From a bacterium (GTDB lineage: Bacteria > Chloroflexota > Chloroflexia > Thermomicrobiales > UBA6265), in contig JAPOLF010000008.1 of NCBI GenBank assembly GCA_029977305.1, positions 1-19,057 of the forward strand: a stretch of DNA of 19,057 nt, in the 5' to 3' direction. Below, piece by piece: positions 7,642 through 14,330 of this stretch (the stretch's first letter is position 1; the number at the start of each line of letters is the position of its first letter). The notes beneath the pieces were generated by a model. It searched no databases. It was given only the letters and a program-made list of their open reading frames with translations, and was not told where the DNA came from. The position numbers and the translations under genes were made by a program.

Positions 7642-8199
7642 ATGATCAACATGAACGCAGCAGTGCGAGAAGAACTCGCCAAGTCCTGGTGGATTTGGCT
7701 CGTCCGCGGCATCTTGGGCATCGCCCTCTCGATCTTGGCCTTCACCAAGCCGGGGGCCACCCTCGCGGCGATCGCCATCTTCATCGGAGCCTACTTCTTG
7801 GTTGACGGTGTCGTCACCCTCTTCCATGGCTTCGGCTCGCAGCCGGAGGGCCAGAGCCGCTGGCCGCGCATCATCTGGGGCATCATCTCGATCCTCGCCG
7901 GTATCGTGATCTTGTCGCAGCCGCTCGTCTCGGTCATCAGTCTGACCATCCTCGTCGGTGCCTTCGCCATTGTCTACGGCATCATGGCGATCATCACCGG
8001 CATCCGGCTTCGCAAGGAGATCAGCGACGAGTGGTGGCTGATCATCGGCGGTATCGCCGGGATCATCTTCGGCTTCCTGATCTTCTCGAACGTGCTTGCC
8101 GGCGCCCTCTCGATCGCCATGCTGATCGGCATCTGGGCGCTCATCACGGGCATCACCTTCATCATCCTCGCCTTCAAGGTGAAGGGCCTCGCCAAGTAA
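7642..8199 (+). CDS. HdeD/DUF308-family six-helix membrane protein
   Basis: This 185-residue inner-membrane protein has six hydrophobic helices at about 16-34, 39-61, 75-93, 97-119, 131-149 and 153-177, arranged as three similar hairpin pairs, as in the HdeD/DUF308 family. Typical family features are W-W-I-W-L-V-R-G-I-L-G at the first helix and a Pro after helix odd members (K-P-G-A-T, S-Q-P-L-V). HdeD is linked to acid resistance in enterics; in other phyla the role is unknown. The ATG at 7642 is chosen for the strong GGGGAGGA 7 bp upstream; the frame extends to 7531 without a better site. It appears monocistronic, closed by the hairpin at 8227-8252. Confidence 0.88.
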   Translation: MINMNAAVREELAKSWWIWLVRGILGIALSILAFTKPGATLAAIAIFIGAYFLVDGVVTLFHGFGSQPEGQSRWPRIIWGIISILAGIVILSQPLVSVISLTILVGAFAIVYGIMAIITGIRLRKEISDEWWLIIGGIAGIIFGFLIFSNVLAGALSIAMLIGIWALITGITFIILAFKVKGLAK

Positions 8200-8226
8200 C
8201 CCAGCGTCGCCAACGCGACAACCAGC

Positions 8227-8252
8227 ACGGCCCTCACGTCAGTGAGGGCCGT
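8227..8252 (+). terminator. Intrinsic terminator-like hairpin after the HdeD-like gene
   Basis: An 11-bp perfect stem (ACGGCCCTCAC / GTGAGGGCCGT) with loop GTCA lies 27 bp after the stop. It is followed by CTGCTTGT, a weak T-rich tail. It separates this gene from the response regulator. Confidence 0.7.
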
Positions 8253-8260
8253 CTGCTTGT

Positions 8261-8305
8261 CCGCAAAGCATCCCTGTCTTGCGGAAAAACCGCATAACCA
8301 TGCGG
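8261..8305. repeat. Array of four inverted CCGCA/TGCGG hexamers upstream of the response regulator
   Basis: CCGCAA (8261-8266) pairs with TTGCGG (8279-8284), and CCGCAT (8290-8295) pairs with ATGCGG (8300-8305). The two right-hand halves share the direct repeat TGCGGAAA. The array ends 19 bp before a candidate -35, a position typical of activator or repressor operators. Confidence 0.5.
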
Positions 8306-8324
8306 AAATCTCGGCCATTCGGGG

Positions 8325-8354
8325 TTGGCAAGCCCGCGCACCATGGTCTATGCT
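8325..8354 (+). promoter_or_regulatory. Candidate sigma70-type promoter for the response regulator
   Basis: TTGGCA (8325-8330), an 18-bp spacer and TATGCT (8349-8354) give 5/6 and 4/6 matches to consensus. The start codon is about 55 bp downstream. No other good pair is seen in the gap after the preceding terminator. Confidence 0.5.
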
Positions 8355-8397
8355 CTCACTCCCGCCAGGTTCTCCCCGCATCCGTACGCGTGTGATG

Positions 8398-8404
8398 AGG
8401 AGGT
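8398..8404 (+). promoter_or_regulatory. Ribosome binding site fixing the response-regulator start
   Basis: AGGAGGT lies 5 bp before ATG 8410. This favours that start over the in-frame ATG at 8395, which would overlap the site. Confidence 0.7.
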
Positions 8405-8409
8405 CCGTG

Positions 8410-9093
8410 ATGGCGGCGAATCGGCTCGGTGTGGTGATCGTTGACGACCACGCCCTCTACCGTGGCGGTATCCGAGCCGCCCTCGAGCACGAACCCGAAT
8501 TGCTCGTCCTCGGCGAGACCGCCGGCGGCGAAGCCGCGATCGAGAAGATCGCGCAGGTCCGCCCCGACATCATCGTTGTCGGCATCAACCCCCCAGCACT
8601 CGCCGGTCTCGAGGTCGGCCGCAACCTCCGCCGCCGTCTCCCGCGCACCCTGCTGGTCGCCCTCGCGTCCCACCCGGATGACGCCGGCCGCCTCGAGGCG
8701 CGAGATGCCGGCTTCGATCGCTACATCGGCAAGACCGTCACCGCCGAGGCCTTCGTCTCCCTCGTTCGCGAAGGCGTCACCGCCATCCGCACCACCGGCG
8801 CCGCCGAGCCCCACCTCCGCGCCCTCCCGACGCGCAAGCAAGCCGCGGTCAAGTCCGGCCTCAACGGCGCGCCGCCGCTTTCCCGCCGAGAGACCGAGAT
8901 TCTCCATCTCGTCGCCGAAGGCCAGTCCAACAAAGAAATCGCCGCCGTTCTCGGTATCTCCGATCAGACGGTCAAGAACAACATCACCTCGATGCTCCGC
9001 AAACTCGATGTCCAAGACCGCACCCAAGCGGTGATTCACGCACTTCGCCACGGCTGGATCCAAATTCCCCCGATCATGCAGGAAGTCGGCTAG
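8410..9093 (+). CDS. LuxR/NarL-type response regulator with degenerate receiver (phospho-Asp replaced by Gly)
   Basis: This 227-residue protein has a receiver domain (~6-125), a linker and a LuxR-type helix-turn-helix (~157-217). In the receiver the acidic pair D12-D13-H and the late lysine K108 are present. The strand-3 acceptor aspartate, expected where families read D-I-N-M-P, is Gly58 in V-V-G58-I-N-P-P (codon GGC at 8581-8583). The conserved Thr/Ser position falls on Ala86, with Ser87 next to it. The output domain is intact: S-R-R-E-T-E-I-L, N-K-E-I-A-A-V-L-G-I-S and T-V-K-N-N-I. It is predicted to bind DNA without aspartate phosphorylation. No histidine kinase lies nearby, which fits an orphan atypical regulator. 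It has its own promoter and an upstream inverted-repeat array, and shares a convergent hairpin with accA. Confidence 0.9.
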   Translation: MAANRLGVVIVDDHALYRGGIRAALEHEPELLVLGETAGGEAAIEKIAQVRPDIIVVGINPPALAGLEVGRNLRRRLPRTLLVALASHPDDAGRLEARDAGFDRYIGKTVTAEAFVSLVREGVTAIRTTGAAEPHLRALPTRKQAAVKSGLNGAPPLSRRETEILHLVAEGQSNKEIAAVLGISDQTVKNNITSMLRKLDVQDRTQAVIHALRHGWIQIPPIMQEVG

Positions 9094-9118
9094 CCACCGC
9101 CAAGTCAACGGAAACCAG

Positions 9119-9148
9119 CGAGGCCGCGGCACATCTGCCGCGGCCTCG
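9119..9148. terminator. Bidirectional hairpin between the response regulator and accA
   Basis: A perfect 13-bp GC-rich stem (starting CGAGGCCGCGGCA) with loop CATC lies between two convergent genes, 26 bp after one stop and 29 bp from the other. It lacks a T-tract on either strand but is positioned to end both transcripts. Confidence 0.65.
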
Positions 9149-9176
9149 TCGCATCTGCTGGTGTCCATGGGGCGGG

Positions 9177-10055
9177 CTAGGGGAGGACCCCGTTCGCGAT
9201 CCCCGCCAACACCGCCGCATCCTCGCGCCACGCGCCGATCCGGCGGAATCGCTGGTAGCGCTCGTCCTTCAACCGCCGCATCGCTGCCGGATCGTCAAGC
9301 GGAAACTCCTGCAGCAACTCGCGCAGGTGCCGCCCGATCGCCGCGCCTGCCGCCGCTATCGCCTCACGCGGCGCCTCATCCGCCGACACCGGTTCCGGCA
9401 CGATCTCGTCGATCAACCCCAGCCCCAACAGATCAGCCGCGGTGATCCGCATCGTCTCCGCCGCCTCCGGTGCCTTCCCTGCATCCTTCCAGAGAATCGC
9501 CGCGCACGCCTCAGGCGAGGCCACCGCGTAGATCGCGTTCTCCATCATCAGGATCCGATCCGACACCCCGATCGCCAACGCCCCGCCGGAACCGCCTTCG
9601 CCGATCACCAGCGCCACCGTCGGCACCGCCAAGTCTGCCATCGTCAGCAGGCTCTCCGCGATCGCCGTGCCTTGCCCGCGCTCCTCAGAGCCGATCCCCG
9701 GTTCCGCCCCCGGTGTGTCGATCAGGCTCACCACCGGCATCCGGAATTTTTCGGCGTGGCGCATCAGTCGCTCCGCCTTCCGGTACCCCTCCGGCCGCGC
9801 CATCCCGAAGTTCCGCGCGATGTTCTCCTTGGTGTTGCCACCTTTCTGGTGGCCAAGCACCATCACCGCGATCCCGTCGAAATCCGCGATCCCGCCGATC
9901 AGCGCGAGGTCATCACCGAACGATCGATCTCCATGCAGTTCCACGAACCGCGGTGACAACTCCGACAAATACGCCAACGTGTGCGGTCGCTCCGGGTGCC
10001 GCGCCAACTTGACCCGATCCCATGCGTTGAGCGGTGCCGAAGCAGCATCAGTCAC
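9177..10055 (-). CDS. accA: Acetyl-CoA carboxylase carboxyltransferase subunit alpha
   Basis: AccA forms the alpha2beta2 carboxyltransferase with AccD, moving the carboxyl group from carboxybiotin to acetyl-CoA to make malonyl-CoA for fatty-acid synthesis. The 292-residue protein has the full family core: H-G-D-R, G-G-N-T-K-E-N-I-x-R-N-F-G-M, P-E-G-Y-R-K-A, D-T-P-G-A-x-P-G, E-R-G-Q, E-G-G-S-G-G-A-L-A-I and S-P-E-A-C-A-x-I-L. The GTG at 10055 is preferred: AGGTGG lies 9 bp upstream and it overlaps the accD stop by 8 bp. A TTG at 10085 is possible but weaker. accB and accC are not in the window. Identification is very secure. Confidence 0.96.
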   Translation of the reverse strand: MTDAASAPLNAWDRVKLARHPERPHTLAYLSELSPRFVELHGDRSFGDDLALIGGIADFDGIAVMVLGHQKGGNTKENIARNFGMARPEGYRKAERLMRHAEKFRMPVVSLIDTPGAEPGIGSEERGQGTAIAESLLTMADLAVPTVALVIGEGGSGGALAIGVSDRILMMENAIYAVASPEACAAILWKDAGKAPEAAETMRITAADLLGLGLIDEIVPEPVSADEAPREAIAAAGAAIGRHLRELLQEFPLDDPAAMRRLKDERYQRFRRIGAWREDAAVLAGIANGVLP

Positions 10056-10977
10056 GGCCGGCCCCCACCTCGCGTGTCCCGACAATGGACCCGTGGCTCA
10101 CCGTCTCGGCAAGCTGGTACAGCGCCAGAATGTCGGCCAACCGCTCCCGCAACTCCGCCCGCGGCACGATCATGTCGATCATCCCGTGCGCAAGTAGGAA
10201 CTCCGCCGTCTGGAATCCCTCCGGCAGCTTCTGCTTCGTGATCTGTTCGATCACCCGCGGCCCCGCGAAGCCGATCAGCGCACCCGGTTCGGCCATCACG
10301 ATGTCCGCCACCGTCGCGTACGACGCCGTCACCCCGCCGTAGCAGGGGTCGGTCAGCACAGCGACGTGCGGCACCCCGGCATCGCCCAAGCGCGCCAGCG
10401 CAGCCACCGTCTTCGCCATCTGCATCAATGAGAGCAAGCCCTCATGCATGCGCGCGCCGCCCGAGGCGTTCATGGTGATGATCGGCACCCGTGCATCCGC
10501 CGCGCGCTCGATCGCCCGCACCAGCTTCTCGCCGAAGACGCTTCCCATGCTCGCGCCGAGGAACCCGAAGTCCGCCACCGCCAGCGCACAACGATGTCCC
10601 GCGATCGTCGCCGACCCCGTGATCAGCGCCTCGTCCTCACCAGACTTCTCGCGCGTCTGCTCGAGTTTCTTCGCGTACGAGCCACCACCATCAACGAACC
10701 GCAGCGGGTCTTGCCCGCGCAGCGCGATGTCCCACTCGTAGAACGAATCCTCGTCCGTCAGCAGCTCGATCCGCTCGCGCGCCCGCAGCCGGAAGTGGTG
10801 GTCGCACTTCGGACACACCTGCCCTGACCGTTCAAGTTCTTTCGTGTAGATGATGTCGCCACAAGACGGACACTTCGTCCACAGATCATCGGGGATCTGC
10901 GGCGCACCGGTCTCGTCCTCCCTCCCTTTCGGGCGGAACTTGCCGCGGCGGCTGAGGAATTCGCGCATCGCCGGCAT
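10048..10977 (-). CDS. accD: Acetyl-CoA carboxylase carboxyltransferase subunit beta
   Basis: This is the zinc-binding partner of AccA in the carboxyltransferase. The 309-residue protein has an N-terminal four-cysteine zinc ribbon (C36-x2-C39 and C55-x2-C58), then the crotonase-like core with D-F-G-F-L-G-A-S-M-G-S-V-x-G-E-K, A-S-G-G-A-R-M-H-E-G, P-C-Y-G-G-V-T-A-S-Y and E-P-G-A-L-I-G-F-A-G-P-R-V-I. The ATG at 10977 is the first in frame; an internal ATG three codons on is also possible, and neither has a strong ribosome site. Its end overlaps accA by 8 bp, coupling the two subunits in a 1:1 ratio. A promoter candidate lies about 80-105 bp upstream, inside the 3' end of the preceding small gene. 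Identification is very secure. Confidence 0.96.
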   Translation of the reverse strand: MPAMREFLSRRGKFRPKGREDETGAPQIPDDLWTKCPSCGDIIYTKELERSGQVCPKCDHHFRLRARERIELLTDEDSFYEWDIALRGQDPLRFVDGGGSYAKKLEQTREKSGEDEALITGSATIAGHRCALAVADFGFLGASMGSVFGEKLVRAIERAADARVPIITMNASGGARMHEGLLSLMQMAKTVAALARLGDAGVPHVAVLTDPCYGGVTASYATVADIVMAEPGALIGFAGPRVIEQITKQKLPEGFQTAEFLLAHGMIDMIVPRAELRERLADILALYQLAETVSHGSIVGTREVGAGRD

Positions 10978-11054
10978 GGCTGTGGTCTGTCTCCGCCGTC
11001 GGGCAGCTCATCGGTCGTTCCCCGGGTGGATCACCGATGCTGCGGCGTGTTGGC

Positions 11055-11083
11055 AGGATATGTTAGCCGATGCGCCGGGACAA
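11055..11083 (-). promoter_or_regulatory. Candidate promoter for accD-accA
   Basis: Read on the minus strand, TTGTCC (11083-11078), a 17-bp spacer and TATCCT (11060-11055) match consensus 4/6 each. It overlaps the last codons of the 63-residue gene and could allow accDA expression independent of the upstream transporter. Confidence 0.4.
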
Positions 11084-11254
11084 GCCTCGCATGTACCCGA
11101 ACACCCCGAACAGGCCGCCAACCAGCGTCAACGAGGCCCATGGCTGCGCCGGCACCCCGCGCCGCTCCGCGTCCTCCGTGATCCACACCGCGAGCGCCAG
11201 ATGCGTCACCGCAGTCAGCACGATCCAGCCCTTCCAGCCACCCGGGAACCGCAT
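11063..11254 (-). CDS. Small two-helix membrane protein (63 aa), unknown function
   Basis: ATG 11254-11252 follows the stop of the upstream MFS gene after one base (TGA-G-ATG), implying coupled translation. Two hydrophobic helices are visible, at about residues 9-24 (W-I-V-L-T-A-V-T-H-L-A-L-A-V) and 39-55 (W-A-S-L-T-L-V-G-G-L-F-G-V-F-G-Y). They are joined by a charged turn, E-D-A-E-R-R, and followed by a basic C-terminus, R-G-L-S-R-R. The frame is open further upstream inside the MFS gene, but that part reads as an Arg-rich shadow. I recognise no family. It may be an accessory protein of the transporter; that is inference. Confidence 0.65.
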   Translation of the reverse strand: MRFPGGWKGWIVLTAVTHLALAVWITEDAERRGVPAQPWASLTLVGGLFGVFGYMRGLSRRIG

Positions 11255-11255
11255 C

Positions 11256-12554
11256 TCAGTCCGCCGCCGCGCCAGCAGGCGCGATGGACGTCGGACGCGG
11301 CCGAGACGTCTGCATCCGGTCAACGGCGAGGATCGCCACCGTCGCGATGACGCCCATTGCCACATTGACCCACAGGGCTGTGTCGTAGGACCCGGTTGCG
11401 TCGTAAATCACCCCGTCCGCCCATGCCCCCAGCCCGAACCCGATGTTCATGAACGTGAACATGGACCCGAAGATGATCCCGAAGTGCTTCGCCCCATACC
11501 GGTCCGCCGCGATCGCCGCGGTCAGCGGGGTCGTCGCCGACCACGAAATCCCCAACACCACCGCGTACACAAACACCAGATTCCCCACCGGCAGTAGCGC
11601 CAGCAGCACGAATGCCAACCCGCGCAACGCATACACCAGCGCCAGCACCGACGACCGCCGATGCCGATCCGCCGCCATGCCCAGTAGGATGCTGCCCGCG
11701 ATGCTGCACACCGCCGTCACCGACACCGTGAAACTCGCCATCGTGTGGCTCATCCCCATGTCATCGGCATGCGCGATGAAGTGCACATTCGGGTAAGCCA
11801 TCGTCCAGCCACAGACGATGAACCCCACCGCCAACAGCCAGAACAGCGGTCCGCGCAGCGCGTCCGGCAACCGCAGCCCCACGGCGTCAGCCGATTTCGC
11901 CGCCGAGACCGTCCCCTTCGGTCCGTCTCGCAGCACGAAGATCGCCAGCGGCAAGGTGATCGCCAACAGGACGATGCCGAACACCCAGTACTCAGTGTGC
12001 CAATTCGTGCGAACAAGGATCTCCGCCGCGATCGGCACGATCATCAACTGCCCGAACGCGGCCCCCGACGTCGCGATCGACATCGCCACGGCCCGCTTCC
12101 GGGCGAACCAGCGAGACACCACCGACGTCGCGATCACCGGCCCCGTCGCCGCCAATCCGATCGACGTCATCACCCCGAAGTACAAGTAAAACTCCAGCAA
12201 GGTGTCGGCTCGCGACAACAGGAACATCCCAGCGGCCAAGAAGAGCAACCCGACGGTCACCACCTTCCTCGGACCGTGGCGATCGATCATCAAGCCCGCG
12301 ATCGGCTGGCAGATCGAGAGGATGACCATCCCCGCCAGCACCGCACCCGAGAGCGCCGCCCGATCCCACCCGTATTCCTCGGAGACCGGCTTCAGCACCA
12401 CCCCGAACAAGAAGCGCGACCCGCTCGCGATCGTCAGAATGACGGTCAGCGCGCCGATCACCGTCCATGCCAGTGTCGAATCCTTGCCACCTCGCGCCGT
12501 CGTCTCGGGCGCGTCAGGGTGCTGTTTCACCAAGGATTCCGGTACGTGGCCCAC
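11256..12554 (-). CDS. MFS transporter, monocarboxylate/oxalate-formate (MCT/OFA) type
   Basis: This 12-helix major facilitator of about 432 residues has a hydrophilic N-terminus of about 28 residues. The first helix pair ends in E-E-Y-G-W-D-R-A-A-L-S, and loop 2-3 carries D-R-H-G-P-R-K, the pattern of the MCT/OFA group, which moves organic acids with protons or by exchange. The second half has an A-D-R-H-R-R-S loop and Y-G-A-K-H-F-G-I-I-F-G-S, also common in this group. The substrate cannot be told. The start is uncertain: GTG 12554 is the most upstream, and GTG 12530 is an alternative; neither has a clear ribosome site. A 63-residue membrane protein follows after 1 bp. It is divergent from the DHA2 exporter pair. 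Confidence 0.88.
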   Translation of the reverse strand: MGHVPESLVKQHPDAPETTARGGKDSTLAWTVIGALTVILTIASGSRFLFGVVLKPVSEEYGWDRAALSGAVLAGMVILSICQPIAGLMIDRHGPRKVVTVGLLFLAAGMFLLSRADTLLEFYLYFGVMTSIGLAATGPVIATSVVSRWFARKRAVAMSIATSGAAFGQLMIVPIAAEILVRTNWHTEYWVFGIVLLAITLPLAIFVLRDGPKGTVSAAKSADAVGLRLPDALRGPLFWLLAVGFIVCGWTMAYPNVHFIAHADDMGMSHTMASFTVSVTAVCSIAGSILLGMAADRHRRSSVLALVYALRGLAFVLLALLPVGNLVFVYAVVLGISWSATTPLTAAIAADRYGAKHFGIIFGSMFTFMNIGFGLGAWADGVIYDATGSYDTALWVNVAMGVIATVAILAVDRMQTSRPRPTSIAPAGAAAD

Positions 12555-12682
12555 GGACGTCGTCCATTCCGCGCCATGAGGCGCTCACCCGCCGTCCAAT
12601 CCTTCATCTCGTGCTCGAATCTCGGCGGTACCCGGGATTCTCGCACACGCCGACCTCGCCAAACCACGGCCGTCCGCGCCCG

Positions 12683-12710
12683 TTGAGTCCCCGCCGGAGA
12701 CTGGTACCAT
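12683..12710 (+). promoter_or_regulatory. Candidate promoter for the tandem DHA2 exporters
   Basis: TTGAGT (12683-12688), a 16-bp spacer and TACCAT (12705-12710) match consensus 4/6 each. This leaves a leader of about 40 bp before ATG 12757. It would make the upstream ATG at 12709 untranscribed and so supports the downstream start. Confidence 0.35.
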
Positions 12711-12742
12711 GCACCGCAACCTTGTCGCGGGAACCAGTGCTC

Positions 12743-12747
12743 GGAGG
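12743..12747 (+). promoter_or_regulatory. Ribosome binding site for the first DHA2 exporter
   Basis: GGAGG lies 9 bp before ATG 12757. No comparable site precedes the in-frame ATG at 12709. Confidence 0.55.
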
Positions 12748-12756
12748 CCGTCCCGG

Positions 12757-14328
12757 ATGTCCCACAGTGCGTCCATCGCAGCGGTCGACCCCGGCAAGCG
12801 CAAGATGATGCTCGTGGCCCTGCTGCTCGGCGCGTTCGTCACGATGCTGAACACCGCCGTCGCCTCCGTCGCCCTGCCCACGATTGCCGCCGCCCTCGAC
12901 GCCACCGGCACGCAGATCCACTTCATCGCCGACGGGTTCTCCATTGCGCTCACCGCCTTCGTGCTGATCTCCGGCGCGGTCGGCGATGCCTATGGCCGCA
13001 AGCGCCTCTTCATCGGCGGCCTCGCGCTGATGATGCCCGCCGCGATCATGGCTTCCCGCAGCACCTCCGCCAACGAACTCATCCTCTGGCTGATGGCTTC
13101 CGGTGTCGCCACCGCGCTCCTCTTCCCGACCACCCTCTCCAGCATCTCCGAGATCTACCCCGACAAGGCCGAACGCGCCCGCGCCGTCGCCCTCTGGGCC
13201 GGCACCGCCTCTGCCGGCGCCGCCGTCGCCCCGATCGTCTCCGGCTGGATGCTCGAGCGATATCCGTGGGGTTCGGTGTTCCTCGTCTCCGTCCCGCTCG
13301 CGCTCATCACCTTGGTCGTCGGCATCTTCGCCCTCGATCCGATGAAGCACGCGAACCCCGCCCCGGTCGATTGGCTCGGTGGCGTCCTCTCGGTGGTCGC
13401 CTTCGCGAGCCTCCTCACCTTGGTCATCCTCGCCCCCGTCGAGGGATGGGAGCCGCCCGTCCCGACCCTCGCCGTGATCGCCGCTATCTCAGTCATCGGC
13501 TTCATCGTTCGTCAGCTGCGCGCGGCACACCCGCTGCTCGATCTCCGAGTCTTCACCCAAAAGCCCCTCACCGGCGGCGCGCTCATCATCATGATCCTCT
13601 TCGCCGTGCTCTCCGGATTGATGTACCTCAGCGCCCAGTACACTCAGAGCGTCCTCGGCTACTCCACCCTCAAAGCCGGATTCGCCACCCTTCCCCTGAC
13701 CGTCGCCGTCTTCATCGCCTCACCGGTCAGCGCCGGCATGGTGCAGCGCCTCGGCGCTCGTCGCACCGTTGTCCTCGGCTCCGCGCTCGTCGTCCTCGGC
13801 GCCATCTCCAGTCGCTGGTGGTCGGCCCATTCGCCCTATCTGCTCCTGCTGCTGACCTTCGTCCTCTTCGGTGTCGGCCTCGGCCTCGCGATGACCCCGA
13901 GCACCTCCGCCATCCTCGACACGCTCCCCTCCGAACAGGCCGGCATCGCCTCCGCCATCAACGACGTCACCCGCGATTTCGGCGAGGCCTTCGGCATCGC
14001 GATCAACGGCGCCGTCGCCGCCGTCGTCTACACCACGATCATCGACGACGCCTACGGTGGCCTCACCCCAGAGCAGCGCGCCACCGTCCCCGACACCATC
14101 TACCGTGAGATTCGCAGTTCCCTCTCTGGTGCCCTCAGTGCCGCGAAAGCCCATCCCGGTCCCGAGGCCGACACCGTCGTTGCCCTCGCCCGCGATGCCT
14201 TCGTCAGCGGCCAAGCCAAAGCCGCTGCCATCGGGGTCGTGTTGGGGCTGGTGTGTCTCGTTGTTGCCTATTTCCTCCTGCCGGACAAGACTGCACGTGA
14301 CGCAGTCGTCGCACATGAAGGAGCGTGA
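12757..14328 (+). CDS. MFS drug exporter, DHA2 (EmrB/QacA-like) family, copy 1
   Basis: This 523-residue protein has about 14 hydrophobic helices, the DHA2 architecture of proton-driven multidrug exporters. Loop 2-3 reads G-A-V-G-D-A-Y-G-R-K-R (motif A). TM5 has A-P-I-V-S-G, a loose motif C with the Pro kept. The second half has T-P-S-T-S-A-I-L-D-T-L-P followed by G-I-A-S-A-I-N-D-V-T-R-D-F-G. In TM1 the family's L-D-x-T motif reads L-N-T-A, so the membrane-embedded acid is Asn. ATG 12757 is chosen on ribosome-site spacing. The next gene is a diverged paralog starting 2 bp after the stop. No TetR or MarR repressor is adjacent. The substrate is unknown. Confidence 0.9.
   Translation: MSHSASIAAVDPGKRKMMLVALLLGAFVTMLNTAVASVALPTIAAALDATGTQIHFIADGFSIALTAFVLISGAVGDAYGRKRLFIGGLALMMPAAIMASRSTSANELILWLMASGVATALLFPTTLSSISEIYPDKAERARAVALWAGTASAGAAVAPIVSGWMLERYPWGSVFLVSVPLALITLVVGIFALDPMKHANPAPVDWLGGVLSVVAFASLLTLVILAPVEGWEPPVPTLAVIAAISVIGFIVRQLRAAHPLLDLRVFTQKPLTGGALIIMILFAVLSGLMYLSAQYTQSVLGYSTLKAGFATLPLTVAVFIASPVSAGMVQRLGARRTVVLGSALVVLGAISSRWWSAHSPYLLLLLTFVLFGVGLGLAMTPSTSAILDTLPSEQAGIASAINDVTRDFGEAFGIAINGAVAAVVYTTIIDDAYGGLTPEQRATVPDTIYREIRSSLSGALSAAKAHPGPEADTVVALARDAFVSGQAKAAAIGVVLGLVCLVVAYFLLPDKTARDAVVAHEGA
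14317..14323 (+). promoter_or_regulatory. Ribosome binding site for the second DHA2 exporter
   Basis: GAAGGAG inside the end of copy 1 lies 7 bp before ATG 14331. This makes that ATG a better start than GTG 14325, which would sit 1 bp from the site. Confidence 0.65.
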
Positions 14329-14330
14329 CC

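Larger units (their letters stand above)
12555..12756. other. Divergent intergenic region between MFS genes
   Basis: This 202-bp gap separates the MCT/OFA-type carrier (minus) from the DHA2 exporters (plus). It holds the plus-strand promoter candidate and ribosome site. On the minus strand no good promoter pair was found; only a 26-codon open frame (12607-12527) overlaps the MFS start. No regulator gene is present. Confidence 0.4.

Noticed and set aside
7413..8409. Search for tRNA, riboswitch or T-box upstream of or after metG
   Set aside because: No cloverleaf, T-box core or aptamer consensus was recognised in the gaps; only hairpins and promoter-like elements.
8356..9231. 291-codon minus-strand open frame over the response regulator
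   Set aside because: It is antisense to a gene with intact receiver and HTH motifs. It has no domain of its own and crosses a terminator hairpin.
12527..12607. 26-codon minus-strand ORF overlapping the MFS start as GTGA
   Set aside because: It mimics a coupled leader but has no ribosome site, and the MFS start itself is uncertain. Chance is as likely.
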